From Pseudonocardia halophobica (GTDB taxonomy: Bacteria; Actinomycetota; Actinomycetes; Mycobacteriales; Pseudonocardiaceae), in NCBI RefSeq assembly GCF_027922425.1, contig NZ_BSFQ01000017.1:86661-150660 (forward strand): a stretch of 64,000 nt of DNA. Reading direction: 5' to 3'. Below are positions 8,268 to 16,587 of the stretch, one piece after another. Both the position numbers and the translations under genes were made by a program. The notes below the pieces were generated by a model that was not told the DNA's origin, searched no databases, and saw nothing but the letters and a program-made list of their open reading frames with translations. Positions within the stretch are counted from its first letter, which is position 1; each line of letters opens with the position of its first letter.

Positions 8268-8732
8268 GTGCACGCGAAGGACCTGCTGACCATCGGGGAG
8301 GTCGTCGCCCGCAGCGGCTTCCCGCACTCGGCACTCCGGTTCTACGAGCGCGAGGGGCTCGTGAGCGCCACCCGGACGTCGGGCGGTCAGCGGCGCTACG
8401 AGCGGGGAGTGCTGCGCCGGCTCGCGTTCATCCGGGCCGCCCGCTCGATCGGCATCGGGCTCGACGACGTCCGTGCCGCCCTCGACGAGCTCCCCGCCGA
8501 CCACACGCCGACCAAGACCGACTGGACGCGGCTGTCCAGGACCTGGCGGGGCCGGCTCGACGAGCAGATCGACGCCCTGGTCGCGCTGCGGGACGGGCTC
8601 GACTCCTGCATCGGCTGCGGCTGCCTCTCCCTCGCCCGCTGCCGGCTGATGAACCCGGAGGACCGCGCGGCCTCCGCGGGCGACGGCGCCCGCATGCTCC
8701 CCGCCGCCCTCCGCCGCGGCCCCGCCACCTGA
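8268..8732 (+). CDS. soxR: Redox-sensing MerR-family regulator SoxR
   Basis: A 154-residue regulator. The N-terminal MerR helix-turn-helix (LTIGEVVARSGFPHSALRFYEREG read in parts; LRFYEREGL is the signature) is followed by the dimerisation helix and, at the end, the four cysteines Cys114, Cys117, Cys119 and Cys125 in the spacing C-x2-C-x-C-x5-C, which holds the [2Fe-2S] cluster. This cluster makes the call firm. In actinomycetes SoxR senses redox-active small molecules rather than superoxide and switches on monooxygenases, reductases or efflux pumps. Start is GTG 8268 behind GGGAGG. No obvious target gene is adjacent; the flavin and quinone reductases elsewhere in the window carry no matching operator. 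Confidence 0.93.
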   Translation: MHAKDLLTIGEVVARSGFPHSALRFYEREGLVSATRTSGGQRRYERGVLRRLAFIRAARSIGIGLDDVRAALDELPADHTPTKTDWTRLSRTWRGRLDEQIDALVALRDGLDSCIGCGCLSLARCRLMNPEDRAASAGDGARMLPAALRRGPAT

Positions 8733-8735
8733 CCC

Positions 8736-8786
8736 CCCGCGAGTCGCGCTCTGGCCACCCGCGAGTCGCGCCCCCGCGGGTCGCGC
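8736..8786. repeat. Three copies of a CCCGCGAGTCGCGC repeat
   Basis: Copies at 8736-8749, 8758-8771 and 8773-8786; the last differs by one base (GCGGGTCGCGC). Each unit contains the dyad GCGA-GTCGC. They fill the gap between the convergent soxR and acyl-CoA ligase genes and may form the transcription end for both. Confidence 0.6.
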
Positions 8787-8792
8787 CGTGCC

Positions 8793-10283
8793 TCAGCCCG
8801 GCAGGCGCTCGGCACGGAGGGCGGAGCGGCGCACCTTGCCCGTGTCCTCGCGCAGCGGGTGGTCGACCCGCTCGATCGTCGCGGGCACCTTCTGCCGGGC
8901 CAGCCGCCCCGCGACGTGTGCGCGCAGCTCCTCGTCGGTGACGGTCGAGCCGCCGTCGAGCTGGACGATCGCGTGCACCCGTGAGCCCAGGTCGTCGTCG
9001 GGCAGCCCGATCACGCACGACGACAGCACGGCCGGGTGCGCGTCGAGGGCCGCCTCCACCTCGGCCGGGTACACGTTGGACCCGCCGACGAGGATCATGT
9101 CGCTGCGCCGGTCGGCGAGGTACAGGTAGCCCTCGGCGTCCATCCGGCCCATGTCGCCGAGCGACTCCCAGCCGTCGCGGCCCCGGGCGACCGCGCCGAG
9201 GTACCGGTACGGCGACTCGGGCACCTTCATCCACACCTCGCCGACCTCGCCGATCGGCAGTGGCCGCCCCTCCTCGTCGCCGATCCGCATCTCGCCGGAC
9301 ACCACCTGCCCGACCGAGCCCGGGTGGGCCAGCCACTCCACGCCGTCGATCATGCAGCTGGCCTGCGACTCGGTGCCCGCGTACAGCTCGAGCACGGTCT
9401 CCGGTCCGAACCACTCGAGGCACCCGCGCTTGACGTGCTCCGGGCACGGCGCCCCGACGTGCAGCAGGGTCCGCACCGACGACACGTCGGCAGCGGCCCG
9501 CACCTCCTCCGGCAGCCGCAGCAGCCGGCCCATCAGGGTCGGGACGGCGTAGAGCCAGGTCACGCGGTGCCGGTCGACGGCCTCGAGCACGGTGGCGCCG
9601 TCGAAGTGGTCGAGCACCAGCACCGTGCCCCCGCGCAGCAGGCTGATCAGCGAGAACATGAACGGTGCGTTGTGGTAGAGCGGCGCGGTCACGGCGAAGA
9701 CCTCGCCCTCGCCCTCCAGGCGCAGCCGCTCGGCCGCCTGCGTGACGACCCCGTACCGGCCCTCGTTCCCGGCGAGGATGATCTTCGGTCGCCCGGTGCT
9801 CCCGCCCGAGGTCGGCGCCTTCCAGGTCGGCGGCACCGCGGGCGGCAGCGGGCCGGGGTCGAGGGTCGGGTCGGGCGCCCAGTCCCCGGGCAGCGAGGGG
9901 CGCCCGTCGGGCGTCGGCAGCCCGACGACGACGGGCGGGTCGGCGATCTCGATCAACGCCTCGAGCTCGGCGGGCGGCAGCTTCGCCGAGACCGGCTGCG
10001 GGACCGCACCGAGCTTCCACGCCCCGACGACGGCGGCGTAGAAGGAGGCGTTGTTCGGCAGCCCGATGGTCACGAGTGACCCCTCGCGCACCCCGAGCGC
10101 GGCGAGCTCCCGGGCGGCCCGGCTGGAGCCGGCGGCGAGCTCGGCGCGGGTGGTGGTGCCCGCGGGATGGAGGAGGGCGACGGCGTCGGGGTCCTGCTCC
10201 GCGAGCAGGTCGATCGTGCGGCCGAGTGGGGTCTCGTCGGGGATCACCACCCGATCCTGCGCCTTCGCGGCGATGATGCACAT
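8793..10283 (-). CDS. AMP-dependent acyl-CoA ligase (ANL superfamily)
   Basis: A 496-residue adenylate-forming enzyme. The phosphate-binding loop TSGGSTGRPK lies near residue 157, the ELYAGTES motif (A5) around 300, and the hinge/ADRRSDMILVGGSNVYPAEVE region (A8, read as DRRSDMI and GGSNVYP) around 390-410. The catalytic lysine of motif A10 is in REDTGKVRR near the end. It activates a carboxylic acid to acyl-AMP and then acyl-CoA; bile-acid or aromatic-acid ligases are the closest in style, but the substrate is not determined. Start at ATG 10283 has a GGAGG too close to be ideal; GTG 10250 is an alternative. It is a single transcription unit. Confidence 0.88.
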   Translation of the reverse strand: MCIIAAKAQDRVVIPDETPLGRTIDLLAEQDPDAVALLHPAGTTTRAELAAGSSRAARELAALGVREGSLVTIGLPNNASFYAAVVGAWKLGAVPQPVSAKLPPAELEALIEIADPPVVVGLPTPDGRPSLPGDWAPDPTLDPGPLPPAVPPTWKAPTSGGSTGRPKIILAGNEGRYGVVTQAAERLRLEGEGEVFAVTAPLYHNAPFMFSLISLLRGGTVLVLDHFDGATVLEAVDRHRVTWLYAVPTLMGRLLRLPEEVRAAADVSSVRTLLHVGAPCPEHVKRGCLEWFGPETVLELYAGTESQASCMIDGVEWLAHPGSVGQVVSGEMRIGDEEGRPLPIGEVGEVWMKVPESPYRYLGAVARGRDGWESLGDMGRMDAEGYLYLADRRSDMILVGGSNVYPAEVEAALDAHPAVLSSCVIGLPDDDLGSRVHAIVQLDGGSTVTDEELRAHVAGRLARQKVPATIERVDHPLREDTGKVRRSALRAERLPG

Positions 10284-10351
10284 GCCTCCGCCGTGCGGAG
10301 GTGGTGCTGGCCTCCCCGACGCGCCGCCCCGCCCGGCGAAGACTTCCCGGT

Positions 10352-11119
10352 ATGCGACTCCTGCCCGCCGCCCTCTCCGCCGCCGTGCTCGGTGCCGTCC
10401 TCGCGACCGGCGCGTGCGGCGCGGCCTCCGCCGATCCCCGCGTCGACGCGCCGGTCCCGGCTGCTCAGGTGGCCCCGGCTGCGCAGGCGGCCCCGGCCGC
10501 TCCGGCGGCCGCCCAGGAGGTCCTGCCGCAGCGGCAGGCGGCCGCGCCGCCGCGCCCCGTGTCCTCCGGCGGCGCGTCGCGGGCCCCGGTCTCCGATCCC
10601 GGCATGGACGCCGCCGCCGACGGCCTGCGCCCCTTCCTGCTCACGCCCGCGGAGATCGGCCCGGAGTTCACGGCGGGGGAGGAGCCCCGGCCCGACCCGG
10701 CGACCCCCGCGCCGTGCGGCGGGCCGGGCGTGGTCGCGCAGTTCCCGTTCGCCGTGCGGGTCGGCGCCGCCGCGGAGAGCGCGAACGGGCTGGTCCAGGA
10801 GACCGTGAGCGTCTACGGCGACGAGGCGGGCGCCGCCGAGGCCTACCGCGCGTCGGTCGCGGGCATGTCCTGCTCGGAGGGCCGGGTCGACGGGCGCCCA
10901 GCGGTGATCGCGCCCGCCGAGGACCTGCGCGCCGACCTGGGCCACGACGAGGCGACCGGGTGGCGGATCGGCGGCGCGGGCTTCGACGTCGTGATGATCT
11001 CGGTCCGCGAGGGCGAGGTCGTCATGAACTTCACCGTGCTCGCCGCCGAGGACGGTCTGCCCGCGCTCCCGGACCCGCTCACGGTCGCGAAGGCGGGCAC
11101 CCAGAAGCTGCTGGGGTGA
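10352..11119 (+). CDS. Exported protein with a possible PknH-type sensor domain
   Basis: A 255-residue protein with a clear signal peptide (hydrophobic 4-20). LATGACG looks like a weak lipobox with Cys23, so it may be a lipoprotein. Residues 25-80 are Ala/Pro/Gln-rich linker. The rest (85-255) has LRPFLLTPAEIGPEF, a CGGPG cysteine, an ETVSVYGDEAGAAEAYRASVAGMSC segment and a C-terminal helix VAKAGTQKLLG. This pattern resembles the extracellular sensor domain of mycobacterial PknH and related lipoproteins, which have paired disulfides; that assignment is by eye and tentative. Start is ATG 10352. The phosphatase gene follows 47 bases later. Confidence 0.6.
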   Translation: MRLLPAALSAAVLGAVLATGACGAASADPRVDAPVPAAQVAPAAQAAPAAPAAAQEVLPQRQAAAPPRPVSSGGASRAPVSDPGMDAAADGLRPFLLTPAEIGPEFTAGEEPRPDPATPAPCGGPGVVAQFPFAVRVGAAAESANGLVQETVSVYGDEAGAAEAYRASVAGMSCSEGRVDGRPAVIAPAEDLRADLGHDEATGWRIGGAGFDVVMISVREGEVVMNFTVLAAEDGLPALPDPLTVAKAGTQKLLG

Positions 11120-11166
11120 GACGCCGGTCACCCGCGATCCGGAGGAACCGCCGTTACCGTGGGGTG

Positions 11167-11925
11167 GTGACCGACGCCGCCGCCGTGCCGACCACCTCCG
11201 CCGACCGCTGGCTGCGCTTCGAGGGGCTCAGCAACATCCGGGACGTCGGCGGCCTGCCGCTCGTCGACGGCGGGCGCACCCGCACCGGTGTGCTGCTGCG
11301 CAGCGAGTCGCTCGACCACGTGACGCCGGGCGACGTCCGGCAGCTCGTCGACGGCCTCGGCCTGCGGCTGATCCTCGACCTGCGGACCGACCGCGAGATC
11401 GCCGAGCACGGCGAGACCGAGCTGGCCCGCGCCGGCGTGGAGACCGTGCAGTTCACGTTCATCCCGGAGTCCGGGCGGGAGCTGCCCGAGGTGGGCGACG
11501 ACGTCCACCCGATGGTCGCGAACTACCTCGGCTACCTGCGCGACCGCGGCCCGAACGTCGTCGGCGCCGTCCGGCGGCTCGCGGCCGCGGACGGGGCCGC
11601 GCTGGTGCACTGCGCCGCGGGCAAGGACCGCACCGGGACCCTGGTGGCGATGGTGCTCGACGCCGTCGGGGTCGAGCGGGAGGCCGTCGTCGAGGACTAC
11701 GCGCTGTCCGCCACGAAGATCGAGGCGATGTTCCGGCGCTGGACCTCCCTGTCCGGCGAGGAGATGCCCGGGCCGGAGGAGATCGACCGGCACAGCCCGC
11801 GCGCGGTCGCGATGGAGCAGGTGCTGGCCACGCTCGACGAGCGCGACGGCGGTGCGGCGGGCTGGCTGCAGGCCAACGGCCTCACGGGCGACGAGCTCAC
11901 CGCCCTGCGCGACCGCCTGGTCTAG
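11167..11925 (+). CDS. PtpB-type protein tyrosine/lipid phosphatase
   Basis: A 252-residue phosphatase. The active-site P-loop HCAAGKDRTG spans residues 148-157, with nucleophile Cys149 and Arg155. The N-terminal SNIRDVGGLP motif and LLRSESLD followed by LILDLRTDREI match the Mycobacterium PtpB / triple-specificity family, which has K-D in the loop and acts on phosphotyrosine and phosphoinositides. It may be cytoplasmic or secreted; no signal peptide is seen. Start is taken as GTG 11167 with GGAGGAA about twenty bases upstream; GTG 11164 is equally possible. Its stop TAG lies in the palindrome CTAG, which also encodes the stop of the convergent PIN-domain gene. Confidence 0.88.
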   Translation: MTDAAAVPTTSADRWLRFEGLSNIRDVGGLPLVDGGRTRTGVLLRSESLDHVTPGDVRQLVDGLGLRLILDLRTDREIAEHGETELARAGVETVQFTFIPESGRELPEVGDDVHPMVANYLGYLRDRGPNVVGAVRRLAAADGAALVHCAAGKDRTGTLVAMVLDAVGVEREAVVEDYALSATKIEAMFRRWTSLSGEEMPGPEEIDRHSPRAVAMEQVLATLDERDGGAAGWLQANGLTGDELTALRDRLV

Positions 11926-12314
11926 GGCAGTTCCTCGATCGGCACCGCGCCGTCGAGCTTGCGGAGGGCGCCGGGGTCGCCGGTGACGGCGGGCCAGCCC
12001 CGGTGCCGGGCGGTGGTCACGACCTGTCCGGCCACGATGTCGTCCTGACCCGTGGCGGCGAGCAGCAGCCCGGACTCCTGGGCCATCGCCGGGCTGAGGT
12101 CGTGGATCACGGTGTTGGGCAGGCCGAGCAGGACCTGCAGGGCGGCGTGGTGCTCGGGCTCGAGCTGCGACCACGCGCGGCCGAGTGCCGCGGACGGCAC
12201 CGCGAGCACGAGGTTCTCCTCCACGGCGGCCCACACGAGGGCGCGCATGTAGACGGGCCGGCCGGTCGCGAACGCCCGGAGCGCGCTGGCGTCCAGCACT
12301 CTTCCGCCGATCAT
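11922..12314 (-). CDS. PIN-domain VapC-like toxin
   Basis: A 130-residue protein with a PIN fold: Asp8 in GGRVLDASAL, Asp91/Asp92 in GQDDIVAG and Asp113 in AVTGDPGALRKL provide metal-binding carboxylates. The second conserved acid, usually a Glu in the VPxxxLxE segment, is not present (VPSAALGRAW), so nuclease activity may be weak or use another residue. It follows the small ribbon-helix-helix gene by eleven bases, the usual antitoxin-toxin order. VapC toxins cut tRNA or rRNA. Its stop codon shares four bases (CTAG, 11922-11925) with the phosphatase stop on the other strand. Confidence 0.8.
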   Translation of the reverse strand: MIGGRVLDASALRAFATGRPVYMRALVWAAVEENLVLAVPSAALGRAWSQLEPEHHAALQVLLGLPNTVIHDLSPAMAQESGLLLAATGQDDIVAGQVVTTARHRGWPAVTGDPGALRKLDGAVPIEELP

Positions 12315-12325
12315 GTGCGCGCCCT

Positions 12326-12568
12326 TCAGCCGACGGCCACGGGAGGCACGAGCCGCAGCGACCTGCGCGCCGCGTCGAGCTCGTCCGCCGGTGGGGGACC
12401 TCCGTACAGGTCGGCCAGAGTAGCGAGCGACCGATCGCGTGACTGCCGTGCCTGCACGGCCTCCGCCACGTACGCGGACAGGCTCGCCGCACTCCCGTTG
12501 CGGACCGCCTCCCGGGCCTCCGCGACCAGCTCGGCCGGCAGGGTGACGGTCACCCGCTCGCTGCGCAT
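12326..12568 (-). CDS. Ribbon-helix-helix antitoxin of the PIN-domain toxin
   Basis: An 80-residue protein. The N-terminal strand RVTVTLPAELVAEAREAV is a ribbon-helix-helix DNA-binding element; the C-terminal tail with LYGGPPPADELDAARRSL is the likely toxin-binding part. It is transcribed first and lies eleven bases before the PIN gene, so the pair should be repressed by its own complex binding near 12569-12600. Start is ATG 12568. The identification as antitoxin comes from context and fold; the family is variable. Confidence 0.8.
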   Translation of the reverse strand: MRSERVTVTLPAELVAEAREAVRNGSAASLSAYVAEAVQARQSRDRSLATLADLYGGPPPADELDAARRSLRLVPPVAVG

Positions 12569-12742
12569 ACCGTCAGGCTACTGGGCGCATACCGGGCCGT
12601 CGACCGGAAGGCGTGCGCGTCCGGATGAGGGCCACCTCGGCCGATGCAGGTTACCGACGGGTATGCCAGGCTGGGTCCCAGCGCGGCGGTCGACGAGGAC
12701 CGGCCCGCCGCACCCGGTTCCGTACGCAGGAGGGTCTCGACG

Positions 12743-13912
12743 ATGGACCTCACCTTCACCGCCGCCGAGGAGGAGTTCCGCAGCGAGCTGCGCTCCTGGC
12801 TCTCGGCGAACATCCCCGACGAGTGGCGCCGCCCGGGCTTCTGGGAGTCGCTGCCCGACGAGGAGAGCTTCCGGCTCCGCCGCGACTGGGAGCGTGACAA
12901 GGCGCTCGCCGGCTTCGCGGGCATCCAGTGGCCGACGGAGTTCGGCGGCCGCGGCGGCACACCCGGCATGAAGGCGATCTACGACGTCGAGATGGTGCTG
13001 GCCGACGCCCCGCGCACGGTCAACCCGCTTGGCCTCACCTTCCTCGCGCCCACCGTGATGGCGATCGGCACGGACGCGCAGAAGAAGGAGATCATCGGCC
13101 CGATGCTGCGCAACGAGGTGATCTGGTGCCAGGGCTTCTCGGAGCCCGGCGCCGGGTCGGACCTCGCGGCGCTGTCCACCCGCGGCGTCCGCGACGGTGA
13201 CGACTTCGTCGTCAACGGGCAGAAGGTGTGGACCACCAACGCCGTGCACGGCGACAAGATCTTCACCCTGGTCCGCACCGAGCCGGGCAGCCAGAAGCAC
13301 CGCGGCATCTCGATGCTGCTCATCGACATGCACCAGCCCGGCGTCGACGCCCGGCCGCTCAAGCAGATGTCCGGCGCCAGCGAGTTCGGCGAGGTCTTCT
13401 TCGACGACGCCCGGGTCCCCGCCACCGACGTCCTCGGCGAGATCGGTGAGGGCTGGCGCACCGCGATGCTGCTGCTGTCCTTCGAGCGCGGTGCCTCGGG
13501 CATCTCGCAGTACACCGAGTTCCGCCGGCAGTACGACGAGATCGCCGCCGTCGCGAAGAAGCTCGGCCGCGACACCGACCCGGTGATCCGCAACAAGCTC
13601 GCCCGCGTCCTCACCGAGCTGGAGTGCCTGCGGCTGCACTCGATGCACGTCCTCACGCAGACCGAGCGGGGTCGCGACCTGGGCTTCGAGGCGTCGATGA
13701 CCAAGCTGCAGTGGTCGGAGGCCTTCCAGGACCTCTGGGAGGTCTACGACGACGTCCTCGGCGAGGACGACACCCTCGAGGCGCTCGGCGACCTCGACCT
13801 GCGTCCGCTCAGCGCGCAGGCGATGTGGTCCCGGTCGGTCACGATCTGGGGCGGCTCGTCGCAGGTCCAGCGCAACGTCACCGCCGAGCGCGTGCTCGGC
13901 CTGCCCCGGTAG
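12743..13912 (+). CDS. Acyl-CoA dehydrogenase, first of a pair
   Basis: A 389-residue flavoprotein that should oxidise an acyl-CoA to the 2-enoyl-CoA. It shows the FAD/substrate motifs WCQGFSEPGAGSDLA (near 132-146), KVWTTNA and the C-terminal IWGGSSQVQRNVTAERVLGLPR region (in parts). It begins at ATG 12743 behind AGGAGG and is nine bases ahead of a second, shorter acyl-CoA dehydrogenase. Adjacent acyl-CoA dehydrogenase genes in actinobacterial sterol catabolism usually make alpha2-beta2 heterotetramers in which the two chains share FAD and active site, so these two may form one enzyme for a bulky substrate. Confidence 0.88.
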   Translation: MDLTFTAAEEEFRSELRSWLSANIPDEWRRPGFWESLPDEESFRLRRDWERDKALAGFAGIQWPTEFGGRGGTPGMKAIYDVEMVLADAPRTVNPLGLTFLAPTVMAIGTDAQKKEIIGPMLRNEVIWCQGFSEPGAGSDLAALSTRGVRDGDDFVVNGQKVWTTNAVHGDKIFTLVRTEPGSQKHRGISMLLIDMHQPGVDARPLKQMSGASEFGEVFFDDARVPATDVLGEIGEGWRTAMLLLSFERGASGISQYTEFRRQYDEIAAVAKKLGRDTDPVIRNKLARVLTELECLRLHSMHVLTQTERGRDLGFEASMTKLQWSEAFQDLWEVYDDVLGEDDTLEALGDLDLRPLSAQAMWSRSVTIWGGSSQVQRNVTAERVLGLPR

Positions 13913-13921
13913 GAGCCCGGC

Positions 13922-14926
13922 ATGTTCTTCGCCCTCACCGAGGACCAGCAGGAGTTCGGCGCGGCGGTCACGACCTACCTCGCCGAGCGGTTCGACATGG
14001 AAGCCGTGCGCCGCGTCTTCGAGGACGCCGACGGGGACGGCAACCCCGGATCGCTGTGGAAGGCCGCGGCCGAGCAGGGCTGGCTCGCCGTCACCGTCCC
14101 CGAGGAGCACGACGGGCTGGGCCTCGGCCTGGTCGAGGCGCAGGTGATCGCGCGGGCGCTCGGCGCCGGCGTCGCGCCCGGCCCGTGGCGCGGGACCGTG
14201 CTCGCCGCCGAGGCGATCCGGCTCGCCGGGTCGGACGAGCAGAAGGCGGCCTGGCTGCCGCGGCTCGCCTCGGGCGACGCGATCGGTGCCGTCGGGCTGC
14301 GCGGCGACGCCCCCGGCGTCGTCCCCGCGGTGGAGTACGGGGCGATCGCCGACGTCGTGGTCGTCCGGACCCCGGACGGGCTCGGCCTGGCCACCGGCGC
14401 GCAGGCCACCCCGGTCGGGTCCTACGACCGCACCACCCGGCTGGCCACGCTCGACGTCGCGGAGGTGGAGCCGCTGCCGGATGACGCCGCCGCCCAGCTG
14501 ACCGCCCGGGCCACCGTGCTCGTGGCCGCCGACCTGGTCGGGATCGCCCGGGAGGCGCTGAGCCGGACGGTGGCCTACGACCGCGAGCGCGAGCAGTTCG
14601 GCGTGCCCGTCGGCTCGTTCCAGGCGCTCAAGCACGCGCTGGCGGACATCCACGTCGGCGTGACGATGGCCGAGCACGCGGCGCTCTACGCCGCCCACGC
14701 CGTGGACGCCGGGCTCGACGACGTCGAGCTGGCCGTCGCCGTCGCCAAGGCCAAGGCCAGCGACGTGGCCCTGCAGTCGACCGCCGCGATGATCCAGTAC
14801 CACGGCGGCATCGGCTACACCTGGGAGCACGAGTCGCACTTCTTCTACAAGCGCGCCAAGCGGCTGGCCGGGCTGTACGGCGGGGTGGACCAGCACCGCG
14901 AGCGGATCGCGGCGCTCACCCTCTGA
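13922..14926 (+). CDS. Acyl-CoA dehydrogenase, second of a pair
   Basis: A 334-residue protein of the acyl-CoA dehydrogenase fold, shorter than the usual 380-400. The N-terminal helical domain (ALTEDQQEFGAAVTTYLAERF), the DRxREQFGVPVGSFQALKHALAD segment (in parts) and a C-terminal QYHGGIGYTWEHESHFFYKRAKRL block are clear, but the middle beta domain is reduced and lacks the SEPxAGSD motif of its partner. This asymmetry is what is seen in beta subunits of heteromeric enzymes such as FadE26-FadE27. Nine bases separate it from the upstream gene. Confidence 0.87.
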   Translation: MFFALTEDQQEFGAAVTTYLAERFDMEAVRRVFEDADGDGNPGSLWKAAAEQGWLAVTVPEEHDGLGLGLVEAQVIARALGAGVAPGPWRGTVLAAEAIRLAGSDEQKAAWLPRLASGDAIGAVGLRGDAPGVVPAVEYGAIADVVVVRTPDGLGLATGAQATPVGSYDRTTRLATLDVAEVEPLPDDAAAQLTARATVLVAADLVGIAREALSRTVAYDREREQFGVPVGSFQALKHALADIHVGVTMAEHAALYAAHAVDAGLDDVELAVAVAKAKASDVALQSTAAMIQYHGGIGYTWEHESHFFYKRAKRLAGLYGGVDQHRERIAALTL

Positions 14927-14989
14927 CGTCGGCGAGGGCCGGCGGCGCGTCCCGTGGCGGCCGCCGCCGGGCCCCGGCACGATCATGGG

Positions 14990-15832
14990 ATGGAGAGCTA
15001 CCGGGCGGTCGCCGACGCGGCCCGCGCAGTCGAGGCCGCGGCCGGCACGCTCGGCGTCGCCGCCGCCGCGTCGCCGTTCACGATCGACGTCCGCTTCACC
15101 GGCGGGCTCGACGCGCGCCAGCAGGAGGCCTTCGCGGCCGCGGCGGACCGCTGGACCCGGATGATCGTCGGCGACCTCCCGGCCGTCGTCGTGGACGGCG
15201 AGACGATCGACGACGTCCTGATCCTCGCCTCGGGCGCGGACATCGACGGCTCCGGACAGATCCTCGGCCAGGCCGGCCCGACGCAGCTGCGGCCGGTCTC
15301 GGCGGGGCTGCTCCCCGCCGTCGGGCAGATGCAGTTCGACACCGCGGACCTCGCCCGGATGGAGAGCGAGGGGACGCTCGACGACGTCATCACCCACGAG
15401 ATGGGCCACGTCCTCGGCATCGGCAACCTCTGGTCCCGGCTCGGCCTGCTGTCGGGCGCGGGCGCGGGCACGGCGGACCCGGTCTTCACCGGCACCGGCG
15501 CGGTCGCGGAGTGGACCGCGCTCGGCGGCAGTGGCGGGGTGCCCGTGGAGAACACGGGCGGACCCGGCACGCGCGACGGTCACTGGCGGGAGTCGGTCTT
15601 CGGCGACGAGCTGATGAGCGGTTTCATCACCGAGGCCGGCAACCCGATCTCGCGGGTCACGGTGGCCAGCCTGGGCGATCTCGGGTACGTCGTGGACCTC
15701 GAAGCGTCCGAGCGCTACCGCCTGCCCGCCGGCGCGGAGGGGTCCGCCGCGATCGTCGGCCGGCCGGGCCGGCGGTGCCGGGTCGGGCGCCCCACCGCGC
15801 ACGTCCTGCCCGAGGCCGCCCTCCACGTCTGA
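14990..15832 (+). CDS. Leishmanolysin-like (M8) zinc metallopeptidase
   Basis: A 280-residue protein without a signal peptide from ATG 14990. The zinc motif HEMGHVLGIG places ligands His136 and His140 and catalytic Glu137. Instead of a nearby third histidine, the likely third ligand is His198 in GHWRES, 58 residues later, and the Met-turn is ELMSG (Met209). This interrupted arrangement is the hallmark of the leishmanolysin family within the metzincins. Upstream, FTIDVRFTGGLDARQQEAFAAAADRW resembles the N-terminal half of bacterial members. It lies 63 bases after the acyl-CoA dehydrogenase pair; a functional link is not evident. Confidence 0.75.
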   Translation: MESYRAVADAARAVEAAAGTLGVAAAASPFTIDVRFTGGLDARQQEAFAAAADRWTRMIVGDLPAVVVDGETIDDVLILASGADIDGSGQILGQAGPTQLRPVSAGLLPAVGQMQFDTADLARMESEGTLDDVITHEMGHVLGIGNLWSRLGLLSGAGAGTADPVFTGTGAVAEWTALGGSGGVPVENTGGPGTRDGHWRESVFGDELMSGFITEAGNPISRVTVASLGDLGYVVDLEASERYRLPAGAEGSAAIVGRPGRRCRVGRPTAHVLPEAALHV

Positions 15833-16004
15833 CCGCGCCGCACCGGTTCCCCCGCAGCCCTTCACCCCGTCCGTCGCGGGCGAGGTGTGGACCCCCGTCG
15901 GCGGGGTACGCACCTCGGTTGCGCAGCCGTCGTGATCGTCCGAACTCGCAGGTCGGGGGCCACTGTGGAATGCGGAACCCCGTCGCTCGTGGGACCGTTG
16001 GGGG

Positions 16005-16514
16005 ATGCCGGCCCCACCCGCAGTCAACGCCACCGCCGCGGCTCTGCTCGGACTGCTCCACAGCGGTCCGATGACGGGCGGCCAGCTCGTCGCGGCCGCC
16101 GGCGAGCGCTTCGGCTCCTTCTTCACCGTGACCCGCAGCCAGGTCTACCGCGAGCTGCCGGTGATGGCCGAGGCCGGCCTGCTGCGGCTGGGCAAGCAGG
16201 GGCCGCGGGCGTCGCAGCAGTACGTGATCACTGCGGCGGGCAAGCGGGCGTTCAAGGCGTGGCTGCACCACGGCAGCGGCGGCGACGCGCTGCGCAGCCC
16301 GCTCGTCCTGCGGCTGCTGCACGCCGGCCAGCTCACCGTGAAGCAGCGGGCCGAGCTGGTCGGCACCTCGCGCGAGGTCTACACGGCGCGGCTCGCCGAG
16401 TCCCGCGCCGCCGCCCGGGGCGAGGAGGACCCGTACCGCAAGGCGGTCGCGGACTTCACCGTCGCGCACACCCGGGCGATGGTGAAGCTGCTCGACGCGA
16501 TCCCGCTCGACTGA
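16005..16514 (+). CDS. PadR-family transcriptional regulator
   Basis: A 169-residue regulator. Residues 8-80 form the winged helix (AALLGLLHSGPMTGGQLV, then QVYRELPVMAEAGLL and a QYVITAAGKRAFKAWL wing), and the C-terminal half is a helical dimerisation region with AGQLTVKQRAELV. PadR proteins repress genes for phenolic acid or drug detoxification in response to small ligands. The target is not adjacent; the upstream gap 15833-16004 contains only weak dyads. Start is ATG 16005 following GGGG. Confidence 0.85.
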   Translation: MPAPPAVNATAAALLGLLHSGPMTGGQLVAAAGERFGSFFTVTRSQVYRELPVMAEAGLLRLGKQGPRASQQYVITAAGKRAFKAWLHHGSGGDALRSPLVLRLLHAGQLTVKQRAELVGTSREVYTARLAESRAAARGEEDPYRKAVADFTVAHTRAMVKLLDAIPLD

Positions 16515-16587
16515 CGGCCCTGCGGCACACCCGGGCCCGAACCCTCCCGCCGCACCGCCCTCGCGTGCCCGCGTAGCCTGGAGCGTT

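Noticed and set aside
12578..16126. A 1182-codon open frame on the minus strand
   Set aside because: It is antisense to the acyl-CoA dehydrogenase pair and the peptidase; composition is that of a shadow frame.
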